Source of the DNA: an uncultured Pseudomonas sp.
GTDB lineage: Bacteria; Pseudomonadota; Gammaproteobacteria; Pseudomonadales; Pseudomonadaceae
Direction of reading: 5' to 3'
Length of the DNA: 64,000 nt
NCBI RefSeq assembly: GCF_946886105.1
Contig: NZ_CAMPHV010000009.1
Location: 84,799-148,798 of the forward strand
The notes beneath the pieces were generated by a model. That model was not told the origin of the DNA and did not search any database. It worked only from the letters and a program-made list of their open reading frames with translations. The position numbers and the translations under genes are program-made. Shown here piece by piece: positions 37,746 through 47,381 of this stretch (the stretch's first letter is position 1; every line of letters starts with the position of its first letter).

Positions 37746-38012
37746 GGTGTAAGTACTCGGAGGACCAAGCCCCAGCTTAGCCGGCCCGCATAAGCCCAGG
37801 CGAGTGGCTCTGCGGGCCAAGGTAGCGACCGCCGAGCCCCGACCGGGCTGCTTGGATTGATATGGTTTTGGCCGTGGCTTCATTAGCGGCCTGGATAACG
37901 TGCAATTGAACGAAGCGAGCCTCAGCTGTCTGCTACAAAGCAATATCAGACGATGGCATTTCCACTCCGCGCCTATCCGCACCTATCTAGCAGTACAAGG
38001 ACCGTCTTTCGT

Positions 38013-39881
38013 ATGACCCTGGACCAAGGCTTTATCTTCGCCATTCTGGCCGCCACTGTGGTGTTGTTCATCTGGGGCCGCTGGCGCCACGACGTAGTCG
38101 CCCTCGGCGCCTTGCTCGGCTGCGTACTGGCCGGGCTGGTGCCGGACGAGGAGGCCTTTGCCGGCTTCGGCCACCCTGCGGTGATTACCGTGGCCTGCGT
38201 ACTGGTGCTCAGCCATGGCCTGCGCATCACCGGCGCGGTGAACGCACTGGCCCGGCGCCTGCTGCCGCAAAAGCCCGGGCCGATGCTGGCGATTGCCGCG
38301 CTGACCGGCCTCGGCGCGCTGCTTTCTGCTTTTATGAACAACGTCGGTGCCCTCGCCCTGCTGATGCCGGTAGCGCTGCAAATCGCCGATAAACAAGGCA
38401 TACCGGCCGGACGGGTGCTGATGCCGCTGGCCTTCGGCACCATTCTCGGCGGCATGACCACCCTGATCGGCACGCCGCCCAACCTGATCGTTTCGAGCTT
38501 CCGCGCGCAGAGTGGCAGCGGGCCCTTCGCCATGTTCGATTTCAGCCCGGTCGGCGTTGCGGTGGCGCTGGCCGGTGTGGCGTTTATCGCCCTGCTCGGC
38601 TGGCGCCTGGTGCCCAAACGCACGGTGAGCAACGCCGCCAGCTTCGACACCGGCACCTACCTCACCGAAGCCCGGGTCAGGAAAGACGCCAAGGTGGTCG
38701 GTAAAACCCTGCGCGAAGTCGAGGCCTTGCTCGATGAGGCCGATGCCCAGGTGATCGGCATGGTGCGCAATAAATTTCGAATTTCCGCGCCCGACCCGCG
38801 CCGCGTGCTGCAGGCCAACGACATTTTGCTGCTCGAAGCGGAGCCGGAGTCGCTCGGCGAGGTATTGGCCAACCTGGGCCTGAAATTGGCCGCCGACCTA
38901 CCGCCGCCGAGCGAAGCGCAGCGCGAACAACGGGACAGCGACCCGCCGACCATCGCCGTGGCGGTCGGCGACATCGAGTCGGCCGGCGCGGGCAAGAACG
39001 GCGAGAAGAAGGACGCGGAAGCGGAGCCCAGCGTGCTGCAAGAATTGCTGGCATTACCGGAATCTCACCTGGTCGGCCGCAGCGTCAGCGATGCGCGGGT
39101 GCGCAGCCGCTATGCGATCAACTTGCTGGCGATCTCGCGCCAGGGTCACCGCTCGCTCAAGCGCCTGCGCTCGACCGCGATTCAGCCGGGCGACGTGTTG
39201 CTGCTGCAAGGCGCGGCGGACGATATCGCCGAGTTCGCCAGCGAATTCGCCTGTGTGCCCCTGGCCGACCGTGCGATCACCATACCCGACCCGCGTCAGG
39301 CGAGCATCGCCTTCGGTGTGATGCTGCTGGCGGTTCTCGCCGCCGCGTTCGGCCTGCTCTCGGCAGCCGTGGCGTTTTCGCTCGGGGTGCTGGTGTACAT
39401 GCTGATGCGCGTGGTGCCGCTGCGCTCGGTCTACGAGGCGATCGACTGGCCGGTGATCGTCCTGCTCGGCGCGCTGATTCCCGTGGCCGGCGCCATGTCC
39501 AGCACGGGCGCGGCCGATCTGCTGGCGCGGCTACTGCTGGAGAACGTCGCCCAGGGCAACCCGGTGGTCGTGCTCGCCCTGCTGATGGTGGTGACCATGA
39601 CGCTTTCCGACTTTATGAACAACGCCGCCACCGCAGCGGTGATGTGCCCAATCGCGTTGAGCGCGGCGAGCCAGCTCGGAGTCAGCCAGGATACGCTGCT
39701 GATGGCCGTGGCGATCGGCGCGTCCTGCTCGTTCCTCACCCCCATCGGCCACCAGAACAACACCCTGATCCTGACCCCGGGCGGCTTCCGCTTCGGCGAC
39801 TACTGGCGCCTGGGTCTGCCCCTGGAGATTCTCGTGGTGGCGGTCGGAGTGCCGCTGTTGCTGCTGGTCTGGCCGCTGTAG
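38013..39881 (+). CDS. SLC13-family permease with two RCK-C domains
   Basis: A 622-residue inner-membrane transporter. The N-terminal half (about 1-205) and C-terminal half (about 430-622) are transmembrane, with the SLC13/DASS-type MNNVGALALLMPV and MNNAATAAVMCPIAL motifs. Between them are two RCK-C (TrkA-C-like) cytosolic domains (about 210-300 and 345-425) joined by a charged linker. Such proteins move anions or dicarboxylates; the regulatory domains suggest ligand gating. The start at 38013 is preferred over an ATG at 37953. Confidence 0.85.
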   Translation: MTLDQGFIFAILAATVVLFIWGRWRHDVVALGALLGCVLAGLVPDEEAFAGFGHPAVITVACVLVLSHGLRITGAVNALARRLLPQKPGPMLAIAALTGLGALLSAFMNNVGALALLMPVALQIADKQGIPAGRVLMPLAFGTILGGMTTLIGTPPNLIVSSFRAQSGSGPFAMFDFSPVGVAVALAGVAFIALLGWRLVPKRTVSNAASFDTGTYLTEARVRKDAKVVGKTLREVEALLDEADAQVIGMVRNKFRISAPDPRRVLQANDILLLEAEPESLGEVLANLGLKLAADLPPPSEAQREQRDSDPPTIAVAVGDIESAGAGKNGEKKDAEAEPSVLQELLALPESHLVGRSVSDARVRSRYAINLLAISRQGHRSLKRLRSTAIQPGDVLLLQGAADDIAEFASEFACVPLADRAITIPDPRQASIAFGVMLLAVLAAAFGLLSAAVAFSLGVLVYMLMRVVPLRSVYEAIDWPVIVLLGALIPVAGAMSSTGAADLLARLLLENVAQGNPVVVLALLMVVTMTLSDFMNNAATAAVMCPIALSAASQLGVSQDTLLMAVAIGASCSFLTPIGHQNNTLILTPGGFRFGDYWRLGLPLEILVVAVGVPLLLLVWPL

Positions 39882-39945
39882 CCCGGATGCAATCCGGAGC
39901 ACCGGTGGTTGCCTTGCGCGACTCCCCGGATTGCATCCGGGCTAT
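39878..39945. repeat. REP-A palindrome overlapping a stop codon
   Basis: The left arm GTAGCCCGGATGCAATCCGG begins inside the last codon of the SLC13 gene, so its TAG is the gene's stop codon (39879-39881). The right arm is GGATTGCATCCGGGCTAT. Confidence 0.8.
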
Positions 39946-39957
39946 AAGAGCACGTTA

Positions 39958-40033
39958 GTAGGGCGGATATGGCGCAGCCTTGTCCGCCGCGGGCATCCGG
40001 ATGGCGGACAAGCCTTCGGCATGTCCACCCTAC
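39958..40033. repeat. REP-B family palindrome
   Basis: GTAGGGCGGAT on the left, CATGTCCACCCTAC on the right, with inner TTGTCCGCC/GGCGGACAAG arms. It lies directly after the REP-A copy. Confidence 0.7.
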
Positions 40034-40091
40034 GCGGCCGTAGACCTTGCACATGAACGTAGGATCTACCGAACGATCCACGACTATGGCG

Positions 40092-40850
40092 TCACTCAGG
40101 CAGCGGCGCGCCAGGTAGCCACTTGTGATAGATGGCCTCGAAGCGCCCATCCGCTTTCATCTGATCGAGGGCGCTTTGCCATTGCTCGATCAACAGATCA
40201 TCAGTGTCCCGCGAGAAGGCGATATAGGCCTGGGTGCTCATAAAGGTGTACAGCGGCTCGACATCCGCCGGTTTCAGTTCGGCCAGGGCGAGCAAGCTGG
40301 CGAGCGTGACGTTATCCGCCACCACCAGCGGCACGCGTTTATAGCGCAGCATATTCATCATCTGTTTGGGGCCGAGCACCCCATAGAGATTGGGCATGCC
40401 CTGGGCTTCCAGGGTTTGGAAGCTGTACCACTGGCGCGGCGCGGCGATGATGCCGGCCTTCTTCGCGTCGTCCAGGCTGGCGATGCTCAGCCCGGAGTCC
40501 TTGAGCGCATAGAGACTGGTCACCGCGACTATGATCGGGCCAACCCATTTGAACAGCTGCTCGCGCTCTGCCGTACGCATGGTGACGAACAAACCGGTGT
40601 CGGCCTGCGTCTGCACCGCGTGATAACCCCGGGTCCAGGGCACCACCTCGATCTCCGCCCGTTGCCCGGTGCGCCGCAATATCTCCTGGACCACTTCGAC
40701 ACCCAGCCCGGTCGGGCGACCATCGCGGGTGAAGTTCAGCGGCGGGTACTCCTCGGTGTAGAGCTTGAGCGCCTGCGCCGGCGATACCGCGAGCAGGCAG
40801 ATGATGTAGAGCGCCAAGCACAACGACCGGCGATAGGGGGTAAACAGCAT
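40092..40850 (-). CDS. orphan amino-acid-type solute-binding protein
   Basis: A 252-residue SBP-3 family protein. The ATG at 40850 is chosen because AGGA lies eight bases before it; the alternative at 40880 adds ten residues. A signal peptide (LALYIICLLAVSPAQA) is followed by LKLYTEEYPPLNFTRDG. The C-terminal IYHKWLPG is typical. No transporter partner is nearby. Confidence 0.78.
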   Translation of the reverse strand: MLFTPYRRSLCLALYIICLLAVSPAQALKLYTEEYPPLNFTRDGRPTGLGVEVVQEILRRTGQRAEIEVVPWTRGYHAVQTQADTGLFVTMRTAEREQLFKWVGPIIVAVTSLYALKDSGLSIASLDDAKKAGIIAAPRQWYSFQTLEAQGMPNLYGVLGPKQMMNMLRYKRVPLVVADNVTLASLLALAELKPADVEPLYTFMSTQAYIAFSRDTDDLLIEQWQSALDQMKADGRFEAIYHKWLPGAPLPE

Positions 40851-40979
40851 GGCAAACGTCCTGAAAAGGGAACGGTCCATGCTTGAGAGTAAGCAGCCAG
40901 GTGCGGTGAAACAACCGCACTTTTGTCTAACCGCATCGCTATCGGCTTGCTGTCGAGCGGGCTGTCGACGATAACGCCG

Positions 40980-42101
40980 CTATAACCGCTCGATCAGGCT
41001 GGCCGCCGGCTGGTGAGGCAGGCCATGGGCCTCGGCCACGCTGGCACAGGCGATCACGCCTTGGGTCACGTTGAGGCCGTTGCGCAGGTGCGCATCTTCT
41101 TCCAGCGCACGGCGCACGCCTTTTTCCGCCAGCGCGATGACGAACGGCAGGGTCGCGTTGTTCAACGCCAGGGTCGAGGTGCGCGCCACCGCGCCGGGCA
41201 TATTGGCCACGCAGTAGTGCACCACGTCGTCGACCACATAGGTGGGCTCGGCATGGGTGGTGGCTTTCGAGGTTTCCGCGCAGCCGCCCTGGTCGATCGC
41301 CACATCCACCAGCACCGCGCCGGGCAACATCTGCCGGACCATCTCGGCGCTGATCAACTTGGGCGCCGCGGCGCCGGGGATCAGCACGCCCCCGATCACC
41401 AGATCGGCAGCCAGCACTTGTTCGCGCACCGCCGCGCGGGTCGAGTAGAGCGTGGTGATGCGGTTGCCGTAGTGCGCATCCAGGCGGCGCAAGGCATCCA
41501 CGCTCTTATCCAGCACGGTGACATCGGCGCCCAGACCGACCGCCATGGCCAAGGCCTGGCTGCCGACCACACCGCCGCCGAGAATCACCACCTTGCCCGG
41601 CGCGACTCCCGGTACGCCGCCGAGCAGCACGCCGCGGCCGCCGCGGGCTTTTTCCAGGCAACTGGCGCCGGCCTGGATCGACATGCGCCCGGCCACTTCG
41701 GACATCGGCGCCAGCAACGGCAGGCGGCCGTGGCCATCGGTGACGGTTTCGTAAGCGATGCAGGTCGCGCCGCTGGCCATCAGTTCCTCGGTTTGCGGCC
41801 GATCAGGCGCCAGGTGCAGGTAAGTGAACAGGGTATGTTCGGGGCGCAAGCGGGCGCGCTCGACGGCCAACGGCTCCTTGACCTTGACAATCATCTGCGC
41901 CTCGCTGAACACCTGTTCGGCATCCTTGGCGATCTGCGCGCCAGCGGCCCGGTAATCGGCATCGCCGAAGCCGATGGCGGCGCCGGCCTGGGTCTCGACC
42001 CAGAGTTCATGGCCGAGGGCGGTCAATTCGGCCACCGACTGCGGCGTCAGGCCGACGCGGTACTCGTGGTTCTTGATTTCTTTGGGTACGCCGATACGCA
42101 T
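40980..42101 (-). CDS. ald: alanine dehydrogenase
   Basis: NAD-dependent oxidative deamination of L-alanine to pyruvate, or the reverse. The 373 residues match the family. Arg15, Lys75 and His96 (pyruvate binding/catalysis) and the Rossmann motif GGGVVG are all present. It links amino-acid nitrogen to pyruvate and could share a pool with the serine dehydratase product. It stands alone on its strand. Confidence 0.92.
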   Translation of the reverse strand: MRIGVPKEIKNHEYRVGLTPQSVAELTALGHELWVETQAGAAIGFGDADYRAAGAQIAKDAEQVFSEAQMIVKVKEPLAVERARLRPEHTLFTYLHLAPDRPQTEELMASGATCIAYETVTDGHGRLPLLAPMSEVAGRMSIQAGASCLEKARGGRGVLLGGVPGVAPGKVVILGGGVVGSQALAMAVGLGADVTVLDKSVDALRRLDAHYGNRITTLYSTRAAVREQVLAADLVIGGVLIPGAAAPKLISAEMVRQMLPGAVLVDVAIDQGGCAETSKATTHAEPTYVVDDVVHYCVANMPGAVARTSTLALNNATLPFVIALAEKGVRRALEEDAHLRNGLNVTQGVIACASVAEAHGLPHQPAASLIERL

Positions 42102-42251
42102 AACGTTCTCCAGGCAGACGGGCTCTGTGCATAGAGAAAGTCTAGGAGAGGCTGGTTCCCCACGCGCCTGAGGACGCCCCGTATTGCTCGCCACTTTCAG
42201 GGGATTTCACCTTAAACCAGCGGCTTTTCAGGGGCTGAAACGGGAATCCGC

Positions 42252-43007
42252 CTAAGACTTCGAGGGGATGCCCTGCAACAACTCGATCGGCATAGGGAAC
42301 ACCACGGTCGCGGTCCGTTCGCTGCCGCCGGCGATATTGCTCAGCGTCTGCATATAGCGCAACTGCATGGCGCCGGACTGGCGGCCGAGCATTTCGGCGG
42401 CTTGCATGAGTTTTTCCGAGGCCTGCAATTCGCCTTCGGCGTGGATCACCTTGGCCCGCCGTTCGCGCTCGGCCTCGGCCTGTTTGGCGATGGCGCGGAC
42501 CATCGACTCGTCGAGGTCGACGTGCTTGATCTCGACGTTGGAGACCTTGATGCCCCAGGCATCGGTTTGCGCATCCAGCACTTTCTGGATGTCGTCGTTG
42601 AGCTGTTCGCGTTCGGCGAGCATGTCGTCCAAATCGTGCTTGCCGAGCACCGCGCGCAAGGTAGTCTGCGCCAGCTGGCTGGTGGCCGAGTGGTAGTCCT
42701 CGACCTGGATGATCGCCTTCTCCGCATCGAGCACGCGGTAATAGACCACGGCGTTGACCTTGACCGAGACGTTGTCGCGGGAGATCACATCCTGGGTCGG
42801 CACATCCAGCACCAGGGTGCGCAAATCGACCCGGACCATCTGCTGAATGCCCGGAATGATGATCACCAGCCCCGGCCCTTTGACCTTCCAGAACCGCCCG
42901 AGCTGGAACACTACGCCGCGCTCGTACTCGCGCAGGATGCGAAATGCCGAAGCCAGCAGTGCGATCAGCAGCACCGCCAGGGTGAAAAAACTCAGTTCGA
43001 AACCCAT
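42252..43007 (-). CDS. slipin (stomatin/SPFH membrane protein)
   Basis: A 251-residue slipin with one N-terminal membrane hairpin (residues about 5-25) and a band-7/SPFH domain to about residue 215, including [13 protein letters not shown] and the conserved [18 protein letters not shown]. It follows the NfeD gene with a 2-base gap, the standard slipin-NfeD pairing, probably forming a membrane scaffold/protease complex. Confidence 0.9.
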   Translation of the reverse strand: MGFELSFFTLAVLLIALLASAFRILREYERGVVFQLGRFWKVKGPGLVIIIPGIQQMVRVDLRTLVLDVPTQDVISRDNVSVKVNAVVYYRVLDAEKAIIQVEDYHSATSQLAQTTLRAVLGKHDLDDMLAEREQLNDDIQKVLDAQTDAWGIKVSNVEIKHVDLDESMVRAIAKQAEAERERRAKVIHAEGELQASEKLMQAAEMLGRQSGAMQLRYMQTLSNIAGGSERTATVVFPMPIELLQGIPSKS

Positions 43008-43009
43008 GA

Positions 43010-44407
43010 CTAATCTCCTGGTGAAGGGGGTTGTTCCAGCGCGGCAACCTCCAGCGACAGGCCCCGGCGCGCCAGTACACGCACCTCCTGCCCGGCCCGC
43101 AAGGGCGACTGGCTATGCACTTGCCAGCGTTCGCCGCGCAGCTCGACCCAGCCTTCTTGCGGGTCGCCGCTTTGCACGGCATGAATCGGCACGACGCAGC
43201 CGAGTAGTTCGTTGTCGCCGCCATACACGGCGCGCCGCCTGGCCCGCAGCGCCATGCTGACGATGGCGAAAACCGTCAGGCCGCTGATCACCCCCAAGGT
43301 CAGGATCAACGACAAGGGAATGCCGAACCCCGGCACCTCGGTATCGATCAGGATCAAACCGCCCAGACAGAACGCCAGCACCCCGCCGAAACCGAGCACA
43401 CCGAAACTCGGCACGAACGCCTCGGCCGCGATAAAGGCGATACCCAGCAGAATCAGAGCGACGCCGGCGTAATTCACCGGCAGCAACTGCAAGGCGTACA
43501 GCGCCAGCAACAGGCTGATGCCGCCGAGCACGCCGCCAATCCCAGTGCCCGGGTTGGAGAATTCGAAGATCAGCCCGTAGACCCCGATCATCATCAACAG
43601 CAGCGCCACGCTGGGATTGGTGATCACCGCCAACATCCGCGTGCGCCAGTCCGGCGTCTGCTCGATCACCGCCGCGCCCGCGGTGGCCAAGGTGAGTTCG
43701 CGCCCGGCGGCGGTGAAGCTTTTGCCATCCAGCTGTTCGAGCAGCGCATCCAGGTCGCCGGCCAGGTAGTCGATTACCTTGAGCTTCAACGCCTCCTCGG
43801 CCGCCAGGCTGACCGCCTCGCGTACCGCCCGCTCGGCCCACTCGGCGTTGCGCCCGCGCATCTGCGCCAGGCCGCGGATATAGGCGGCGGCATCGTTGAT
43901 CTGCTTCTTGCTCATGGCGTCGCCCGGCGCCGCCGGCTGCTCCTCGGAGGCTTTATCCTTCTCGTCTTTATCGACGCTGGGCTTGTCCTTTTGCGGCGGC
44001 GTGCCGGGCATGCCGCCGATCGCCACCGGCGTCGCCGCGCCCAGGTTGGTGCCCGGCGCCATCGCCGCGATATGGCTGGCATAGAGGATGTAAGTGCCGG
44101 CGCTGGCCGCCCGTGCGCCGCTGGGTGCGACATAGCTGGCAACCGGGATGGGGCTGGCGAGGATGGCCTTGATGATGTCGCGCATCGAGGTGTCCAGGCC
44201 GCCCGGGGTGTCGATGCTCAACACCACCAATTGCGCGCCCTGCTCGACCGCCCGGGACAGGCCGCGCACCAGGTAATCGGCGCTGGCCGGCCCGATCGCC
44301 CCCTCGACGCGCAACGCCACCACCGGCGCCGGCGCGGCCAGCAGCCCGACCGATGCCAGCAGCAGACCCAGCGCCAGGCAGCAATGGCGTAGCGATGCAA
44401 TCCTCAC
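43010..44407 (-). CDS. NfeD family membrane serine protease
   Basis: A 465-residue NfeD long-form protein. A signal peptide (about 1-24) precedes a ClpP-like protease domain (about 28-230) whose active site includes [16 protein letters not shown]. Four or so transmembrane helices (about 250-390) and a C-terminal OB-fold NfeD domain follow. It is predicted to cleave the C-terminus of the partner slipin. An interdomain loop rich in Lys, Asp and Pro (near residues 140-165) is unusual and may be flexible. Confidence 0.9.
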   Translation of the reverse strand: MRIASLRHCCLALGLLLASVGLLAAPAPVVALRVEGAIGPASADYLVRGLSRAVEQGAQLVVLSIDTPGGLDTSMRDIIKAILASPIPVASYVAPSGARAASAGTYILYASHIAAMAPGTNLGAATPVAIGGMPGTPPQKDKPSVDKDEKDKASEEQPAAPGDAMSKKQINDAAAYIRGLAQMRGRNAEWAERAVREAVSLAAEEALKLKVIDYLAGDLDALLEQLDGKSFTAAGRELTLATAGAAVIEQTPDWRTRMLAVITNPSVALLLMMIGVYGLIFEFSNPGTGIGGVLGGISLLLALYALQLLPVNYAGVALILLGIAFIAAEAFVPSFGVLGFGGVLAFCLGGLILIDTEVPGFGIPLSLILTLGVISGLTVFAIVSMALRARRRAVYGGDNELLGCVVPIHAVQSGDPQEGWVELRGERWQVHSQSPLRAGQEVRVLARRGLSLEVAALEQPPSPGD

Positions 44408-44562
44408 GAGCCCTCCCGGTCAGCCACCTTGGTTGAAGCGCCCGAGTGGACTGCATAAGGCTGGAGCGCGGCGGCTGCATACTGATAAGTCCCCCACGCG
44501 GCGCGGCAAGTTCAAGGTAACTGCTCGGGGGCAAGCCTATGCATAAAGACCCGCGGCTAAAC

Positions 44563-44616
44563 CGTATCCGGAACGCGGGGCAGATCGCGGATTGCGCCAT
44601 GGCGTATCCGGGCTAC
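44563..44616. repeat. REP-A family palindrome (diverged)
   Basis: CGTATCCGGAACGCGG on the left and CGTATCCGGGCTAC on the right, a decayed version of the REP-A unit. Confidence 0.5.
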
Positions 44617-44655
44617 AACCTGGGTGCGCGGCCTATGGACCTGCTGTTTAACATC

Positions 44656-44730
44656 GTAGGGAGGACATGCCGCAGGCTTGTCCGTCATTTTGGCTGCCAA
44701 CGGCAGACAAGGCTTCGCCATGTCCACCCG
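44656..44730. repeat. REP-B family palindrome (diverged)
   Basis: GTAGGGAGGACATG on the left and CATGTCCACCC on the right, with inner GCTTGTCCGT/GCAGACAAGG arms; a decayed REP-B copy. Confidence 0.5.
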
Positions 44731-44842
44731 GAGCGTCTGGTCGCCTGGGCGAGTACGCACGGTTGGTGTCGGCAGATAGCTGCCGCACGTCCACATATTC
44801 CGTTAGTCTGCTCGCTATTGCCGCCGCATTAAGGTCGTTCGG

Positions 44843-47026
44843 ATGCCCGCTTCCCCGCTCAGCCATTCCCTGCGCCGCCTCTGGGCCATGGATAAGTTCA
44901 GCTACAGCCTGCGCGTGTTCATCGCGCTGAGCGGTAGCCTGGCGTTGTGCTGGTCGCAGGGCTGGATGCAGGCGCTGATCCCGCTGTTTCTCGGGGTGAT
45001 CGCCAGCGCCCTGGCGGAGACCGACGACAGCTGGCAAGGCCGACTCGGCGCGTTGCTGGTGACCCTACTGTGCTTCAGCGCCGCGGCCTATACGGTCGAA
45101 CTGCTGTTTCCCTATCCCTGGTTGTTCGTCGGCGCCCTGGCGCTGTCGAGCTTCGCCTTGACCATGCTCGGCGCTCTCGGCGAACGCTACGCCACGCTCG
45201 GCTGGGCCACCCTGATTCTGGCGATCTACAGCATGATCGGCGTCGAGCAGCGCGGCGGCAGCGCCGGGCTGGGGCCGGAGCCGTTGCTGCTGGTGGCCGG
45301 CGCCGCCTGGTACGGCTTGCTGTCGGTGATCTGGCAGGCGCTGTTCGCCAACCAGCCGGTGCAACACAGCCTGGCCCGATTGTTTCGCGAATTGGGCCGC
45401 TACCTCGAACTCAAGGCCGCGCTGTTCGAGCCGGTGCGCGACCTCGACGTGACGGCGCTGCGCCTGGCCATGGCCAAACAAAACGGCCAGGTGGTGGCGG
45501 CGCTGAACGCCGCCAAGGAAACCATCATGCACCGGGTCGACAACGGCCGGCCGGGGCCGCAGGTCAGCCGTTACCTGAAGCTGTACTTTCTCGCCCAGGA
45601 CATCCACGAACGCGCCAGTTCCTCGCATTATCCCTACAACGAGCTGGCCCAAGCGTTCTTCCACAGCGATGTGCTGTTCCGCTGCCAACGCCTGATCCGC
45701 CTGCATGGCGAAGGCTGCCAGCGCCTGGCCCGGGCCATCGAACTGCGCCAGCCGTTCGCCTACCGCGCGCTCTGCCACCAGGCGCTGGAGGACCTGCAGC
45801 AATCCCTGGAACACCTGCGCGTGCAGAGCAACCCGGCCTGGCGTCACCTGTTGCGCTCACTCAATGCCCTGGCCGGCAACCTCGACGCCCTCGACCGCCT
45901 GCTCAGCCAGGCGAGCAACCCCGACGCGCTGATCGAGCAGCAGGACAGCAGCCTGCTGGACCGCGCGCCCCGCTCGTTGAAGGACGTGGGCGAGCGCCTG
46001 CGCCAGCAACTGACGCCGACTTCGCTGCTGTTCCGCCATGCACTGCGCCTGTCCATCGCTCTGGCGGCGGGCTACGGCCTGCTGCATTGGGTGCATCCGA
46101 CCCAGGGCTATTGGATCCTGCTGACCACGATATTCGTCTGCCAACCGAATTACGGCGCCACCCGGCGCAAGCTGGTGCAGCGTATCGCCGGCACCGTGCT
46201 CGGCCTGCTGCTCGCCTGGGCGCTGTTCGATCTGTTCCCCACGCCCTTGGTGCAAGCCTTCTTCGCCGTGGCCGCCGGGGTGATCTTCTTCGCCACCCGC
46301 AGCAGCCGCTACACCCTGGCCACCGCGGCGATCACCCTGCTGGTGCTGTTTTGCTTCAATCAGATCGGCGACGGCTACGGGCTGTTCATTCCGCGCCTGG
46401 TCGACACCCTGCTCGGCAGCCTGATCGCCGGGCTGGCGGTGTTCCTGATCCTGCCGGACTGGCAAGGCCGGCGCCTCAACCGCATGCTGGCGACCACCCT
46501 GAGCTGCAACAGCAACTACCTGCGGCAGATCATCCAGCAATATACCAGCGGCAAACGCGACGATCTGGCCTACCGCCTGGCGCGGCGCAACGCGCATAAC
46601 GCCGACGCCAGCCTGTCCACCACCCTGGGCAATATGCTGATGGAGCCGGGGCATTTCCGTAAGCAGGCGGATCTCGGTCTGCGCTTCCTGGCGCTCTCGC
46701 ACACCTTGCTCAGCTACCTATCCGGGCTCGGCGCGCACCGCGGCGAGGTGCTCCTGAGCGAAAGCCAGAGCCCCTTGCTACGCAGCGCCGAATGCCTCGC
46801 CCAGAGCCTCGACGACATCGCCGAGGACCTGCTCGCCGAACGCCCGGTGAGCGTGCACAGCGACGCCGAAGAGCAGCTGGCCCAGCAACTCGAGCAATTG
46901 CCCGAGGATGCCGACGACGCCCAGCGCCTGGTGCAAACCCAGCTGGCCTTGATCTGCCGGCAACTCGGCTCGCTGCGCACCCTGGCCGCGCACCTGTTGA
47001 AAGAACCCTCGGGCAACGCAGGGTAG
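44843..47026 (+). CDS. yccS: YccS/FUSC-family membrane protein
   Basis: A 727-residue integral membrane protein of the YccS/YhfK (FUSC) family. About six N-terminal helices (residues about 25-160), a long cytosolic stretch, and six more helices in the FUSC block (about 400-540; FVCQPNYGATRRKLVQRIAGTV) are followed by a C-terminal cytosolic domain. Relatives export aromatic acids or other organic acids; function is uncertain. In P. aeruginosa, to my recollection, YccS, slipin, NfeD and dbpA are neighbours, so their partial separation here is a rearrangement. Confidence 0.85.
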   Translation: MPASPLSHSLRRLWAMDKFSYSLRVFIALSGSLALCWSQGWMQALIPLFLGVIASALAETDDSWQGRLGALLVTLLCFSAAAYTVELLFPYPWLFVGALALSSFALTMLGALGERYATLGWATLILAIYSMIGVEQRGGSAGLGPEPLLLVAGAAWYGLLSVIWQALFANQPVQHSLARLFRELGRYLELKAALFEPVRDLDVTALRLAMAKQNGQVVAALNAAKETIMHRVDNGRPGPQVSRYLKLYFLAQDIHERASSSHYPYNELAQAFFHSDVLFRCQRLIRLHGEGCQRLARAIELRQPFAYRALCHQALEDLQQSLEHLRVQSNPAWRHLLRSLNALAGNLDALDRLLSQASNPDALIEQQDSSLLDRAPRSLKDVGERLRQQLTPTSLLFRHALRLSIALAAGYGLLHWVHPTQGYWILLTTIFVCQPNYGATRRKLVQRIAGTVLGLLLAWALFDLFPTPLVQAFFAVAAGVIFFATRSSRYTLATAAITLLVLFCFNQIGDGYGLFIPRLVDTLLGSLIAGLAVFLILPDWQGRRLNRMLATTLSCNSNYLRQIIQQYTSGKRDDLAYRLARRNAHNADASLSTTLGNMLMEPGHFRKQADLGLRFLALSHTLLSYLSGLGAHRGEVLLSESQSPLLRSAECLAQSLDDIAEDLLAERPVSVHSDAEEQLAQQLEQLPEDADDAQRLVQTQLALICRQLGSLRTLAAHLLKEPSGNAG

Positions 47027-47381
47027 GCGGCAGGGATAAAAAGCTCCGTGCCAGCGATGTATTGCACGACTTTCACCGACAGCTCCTCAGGAAAGTAAAA
47101 GAGCGCATGTCATCTGTAGGAGCCAGCTTGCTGGCGATCCGAACCCACAGCATCGCCACGCCCCCCTGGCTCCTACATGCATAACGGCATGCGGCAGGTA
47201 ACCGGCATAGCCTAAAAGTCCGTGGCCAGGGAATCTTTTCTCCGCAAAGGAGACAGATAGCATGCCAAGGTCATTTCGCCGCCAACCCCGTCCGACCGTG
47301 ACGCCGCTGCTCACTTGGCCTTAAAATGCCAACCTTTTTCGCCCCCTGTCCTTTCGCCCCTATACAGAGCGAGTCAGTTTT
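47027..47381. other. intergenic region upstream of gpmI
   Basis: These 355 bases hold a REP-C element (47115-47177) and presumably the gpmI promoter. No gene is supported. Confidence 0.6.
47115..47177. repeat. REP-C family palindrome
   Basis: TGTAGGAGCCAGCTTGCTGG and the reverse-complementary end GGCTCCTACA form the widespread Pseudomonas REP unit. A partial copy, TGTAGGAGCCGAC, is at about 29449. Confidence 0.78.

Larger units (their letters stand above)
44408..44842. other. intergenic region with diverged repeats
   Basis: These 435 bases contain a diverged REP-A copy at about 44563-44616 and a diverged REP-B copy at about 44656-44730. No gene is supported; a 97-codon ORF there is made from the repeats. 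Confidence 0.6.
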
